From Taibaiella sp. KBW10 (GTDB lineage: Bacteria > Bacteroidota > Bacteroidia > Chitinophagales > Chitinophagaceae): 64,000 bases of DNA. Of the stretch, positions 62,467 to 64,000 are shown in pieces. The translations under genes were made by a program, and so were the position numbers. Under the pieces are notes generated by a model. It was given only the letters and a program-made list of their open reading frames with translations, did no database searches and was not told the DNA's origin. Numbering within the stretch: position 1 is the first letter of the stretch; every line of letters begins with the position of its first letter. The stretch spans positions 703,977-767,976 of the forward strand of contig NZ_QAJI01000001.1 in the NCBI RefSeq assembly GCF_003852495.1. Reading direction: 5' to 3'.

Positions 62467-62658
62467 ATGAAATGGATTAAAACCTTTGAAGATTTTAACT
62501 TTATATGTACAAGTAAAAGTTACAGTAATAAGCTAAAGGAGAAAGAAGATACCGAAGATTATGAGAAAAGAAGAGATGAAATTGATGAGGAACAGAGAGA
62601 ATTAAAGAAGAGTATCCCGGCTGGATTAGAATTGGACTTATCAAAACTTGAAAACTAG
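62467..62658 (+). CDS. Small MKxIKxF-family protein, copy D, downstream of the transposase
   Basis: A 63-residue protein: MKWIKTFEDFNFICTSKSYS then an acidic/basic helix (EDTEDYEKRRDEIDEEQREL). It starts 10 bases after the transposase stop, so it is cotranscribed. Copies or relics with the same N-terminal motif lie at 48354, 48936 and 56827. It may be a passenger or accessory gene of this IS1595 lineage. No known domain. Confidence 0.65.
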   Translation: MKWIKTFEDFNFICTSKSYSNKLKEKEDTEDYEKRRDEIDEEQRELKKSIPAGLELDLSKLEN

Positions 62659-62865
62659 CTTTATCTTTTCTATAAATAAAGTAATTTTACATCTACTCAT
62701 TTTCAAAATAAAAAATAGTAATACCAAGTTATTTAGATGCCATAGCCTCATCTAAAGTAATAGTGTAACCGTATTACAAACAAATCACAAGTGGGTTTTA
62801 ATAACTTATAGTAAATCTTTAGAGGATATTTAAATAGGATTGGATATTAGAGAAATATTTGGATT
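62659..62865. other. Short AT-rich spacer before the right end
   Basis: About 200 bases with no gene or clear structure. Confidence 0.5.
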
Positions 62866-62901
62866 AAATAAAAAGCACCTAAAATTAGGTGCTTTTTATT
62901 T
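62866..62901. terminator. Perfect hairpin abutting the right end
   Basis: AAATAAAAAGCACCTAA (62866-62882) is the exact reverse complement of 62885-62901, with a 2-base gap, and directly touches the right terminal repeat. With T-runs in both directions it should act as a two-way terminator. Confidence 0.8.
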
Positions 62902-62937
62902 GGAAATATAGTTTGTCCAATCTGCCGATTAGGTACC
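62902..62937 (-). repeat. Right terminal inverted repeat
   Basis: Read on the minus strand it begins GGTACCTAATCGGCAG and matches the left end at 34 of 36 positions. Confidence 0.95.
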
Positions 62938-62945
62938 TATAAAAT
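62938..62945. repeat. Target-site duplication, right copy (TATAAAAT)
   Basis: Same eight bases as 45297-45304; followed by the expected continuation ATACCGTTACTGATAATG of the adhesin repeat. Confidence 0.93.
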
Positions 62946-64000
62946 ATACCGTTACTGATAATGCAGGACTAACTTCCAATCAAGCAACGATATCCATCGA
63001 CTATAATCCTTTGGCTACATTAAGCGGTACAATTTATGATGATAATAATGCAGGAACTCCGGATGGAACAACCCTTTCAGGCGTTACCGTTACCTTGTAC
63101 AACAATGGAACCTCTGTCTCGACAACAACGGATGCCAGCGGCAATTACAGCTTTTCCAATATTATACCTAACTATTATTATGTTAGTGTGAGCACTCCTT
63201 CCGGCTACAATCGTGTAAGCTCTACAGATGCCTCGCCGACAGATGTCAATCATTTAATGTATGTGGGCTCCAGTAATATTACCGGTGTTAACTTCGGTCT
63301 CAATAAAGCGCCTGTGGCTGCCAACGACAGCCTGAATAACCAGACACCGGGCAGCGCAGCAACCGTATCCAATATCTTAAGTAATGATAGTGATCCGAAC
63401 AGCGGTACCTTAACCAAAGACAGCATCAGCCTGGTAGCGCCTTCAGGTGCAACGGCTATCACTACCGATGCTCAGGGAGATGTGACCGGCTTTATAGTGC
63501 CTAATCAAGGTACATGGGCATTGAACAGCAGTACCGGTGCGGTTACATTCACACCTCAATCCGGCTTTACTGCAGATCCCACGCCTATAAAATATACCAT
63601 TACCGATAATGCAGGACTAACATCCAATCAAGCAACAATATCCATCACCTATACCTCAGTTCCGGATTTGACCCCGGTAATCCTGCTGCCGATCAATGCG
63701 ATGAATACCGGCGATTCCAGAGATTTTGTCGTGAGGTTGAACGAGATCCGCAATGTAGCAACTAGTGCTCAGATTGCCTTTAGCATTTCGGTTCCTGTAG
63801 GTTATACACTTACGTTCCTCCGGTACAGATACCAGAACGAACGTACTGCCATCGAATAATTACACCGTAAGCAATAACCAATGGAATACATTCAATGTTA
63901 CCGATCGAAGCCTAGATCTTCAGTCCAAACCCGGTTTTGTGATCAACGGAAATGGCAATACTTATCTCGGCTTTAAAGTTACCCGGACATCTGCCCTGCC
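62946..64000 (+). pseudogene. Giant repeat adhesin, 3' part, with a frameshift; runs off the window
   Basis: The sequence resumes the fourth CshA-like repeat, then a fifth SdrD-B-like domain (from 63020) and fifth CshA-like repeat (to about 63650), then a new region (PDLTPVILLPINAMNTGD). Near 63817, in TACGTTCCTCCGG, one extra C shifts the frame: the first frame stops at about 63859, while the next frame continues SGTDTRTNVLPSNNYTVSNN to the window end. So the gene is broken twice, unless the shift is a sequencing error. There is no obvious start codon context after the transposon, so the 3' part is probably silent. Confidence 0.8.
63020..63650 (+). repeat. Adhesin module 5
   Basis: The unit from 62946 to 63590 aligns with 44657-45300 at a constant offset of 18,289 bases, with only scattered differences. 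The offset equals the element (17,633) plus the duplication (8) plus one module (648). Confidence 0.88.

Larger units (their letters stand above)
45305..62937. mobile_element. 17.6-kb IS1595-type transposon carrying defence-like cargo
   Basis: The ends are defined by 36-bp inverted repeats (two mismatches) and an exact 8-bp target duplication. One intact ISXO2-like DDE transposase is coded next to the right end; the IS1595 family is known to make 8-bp duplications and sometimes to carry passenger genes. The cargo includes a membrane coiled-coil protein, AlbA_2-type and Mrr-like proteins, lipoproteins, an XRE regulator, a DUF262-HNH protein and an anti-phage dCTP-deaminase-type protein. The interior is visibly AT-richer than the flanks and genes face both ways. 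Terminator-like hairpins sit just inside both ends. An internal end-like sequence at 49972 suggests stepwise assembly. Confidence 0.9.

Overview
The window looks like chromosome from a Bacteroidota bacterium, probably of the Chitinophagaceae or a close relative. This rests on TAnnTTTG-type -7 promoter boxes, several large secreted proteins with C-terminal type IX secretion (T9SS) sorting domains, an exbB-exbD-exbD-tonB operon of Bacteroidota layout, a RluB enzyme with a long charged N-terminal extension, and a tmRNA tag ending YAMAA. The placement is inference from these traits, not from a database search.

Layout. 1-22.9 kb is compact housekeeping chromosome: a TonB energy-transduction operon, mutL, an AI-2E-type permease, a small envelope-protein cluster, a fatty-acid desaturase, an acyl-CoA carboxylase beta subunit, pruA, a TPP riboswitch with thiD, a HAD phosphatase, a WYL regulator, rlmN, rluB, an ABC exporter and an ECF sigma operon. 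23.0-24.0 kb holds the tmRNA gene with a decayed tyrosine-integrase start just downstream. 24-42 kb is sparse and surface-oriented: two very large T9SS proteins, an orphan response regulator, a third T9SS protein, a small secreted protein and an S41 peptidase, separated by long stretches in which I see no gene.

41.9-64.0 kb is the most interesting part. A giant repeat adhesin (SdrD-B-like domains alternating with CshA-like repeats, module about 216 residues) is split by a 17.6-kb element at 45305-62937. The element has 36-bp terminal inverted repeats with two mismatches, an exact 8-bp target duplication (TATAAAAT), and one intact IS1595/ISXO2-type DDE transposase next to its right end. Removing the element and one copy of the duplication restores the adhesin frame across the junction. 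The cargo is visibly AT-richer than the flanks and resembles a defence island: an AlbA_2/Schlafen-type protein, an Mrr-like nuclease, a DUF262 plus HNH (GmrSD-like) protein, an anti-phage dCTP-deaminase-type protein with a 72-residue partner, an XRE regulator with two matched operators, lipoproteins and an outer-membrane-type protein, and several small unknown genes. A third terminal-repeat-like sequence at 49972 and repeated small genes starting MK-[YW]-[IL]-K-x-F suggest assembly from several IS1595-type units.

How it fits together: the flanking chromosome supplies metabolism, RNA modification and surface display. The transposon carries candidate nucleotide-depletion and nucleic-acid-cleaving defence functions, is closed at both edges by terminator-like hairpins, and is bracketed by 648-bp direct repeats of the adhesin that could let the host lose it again.
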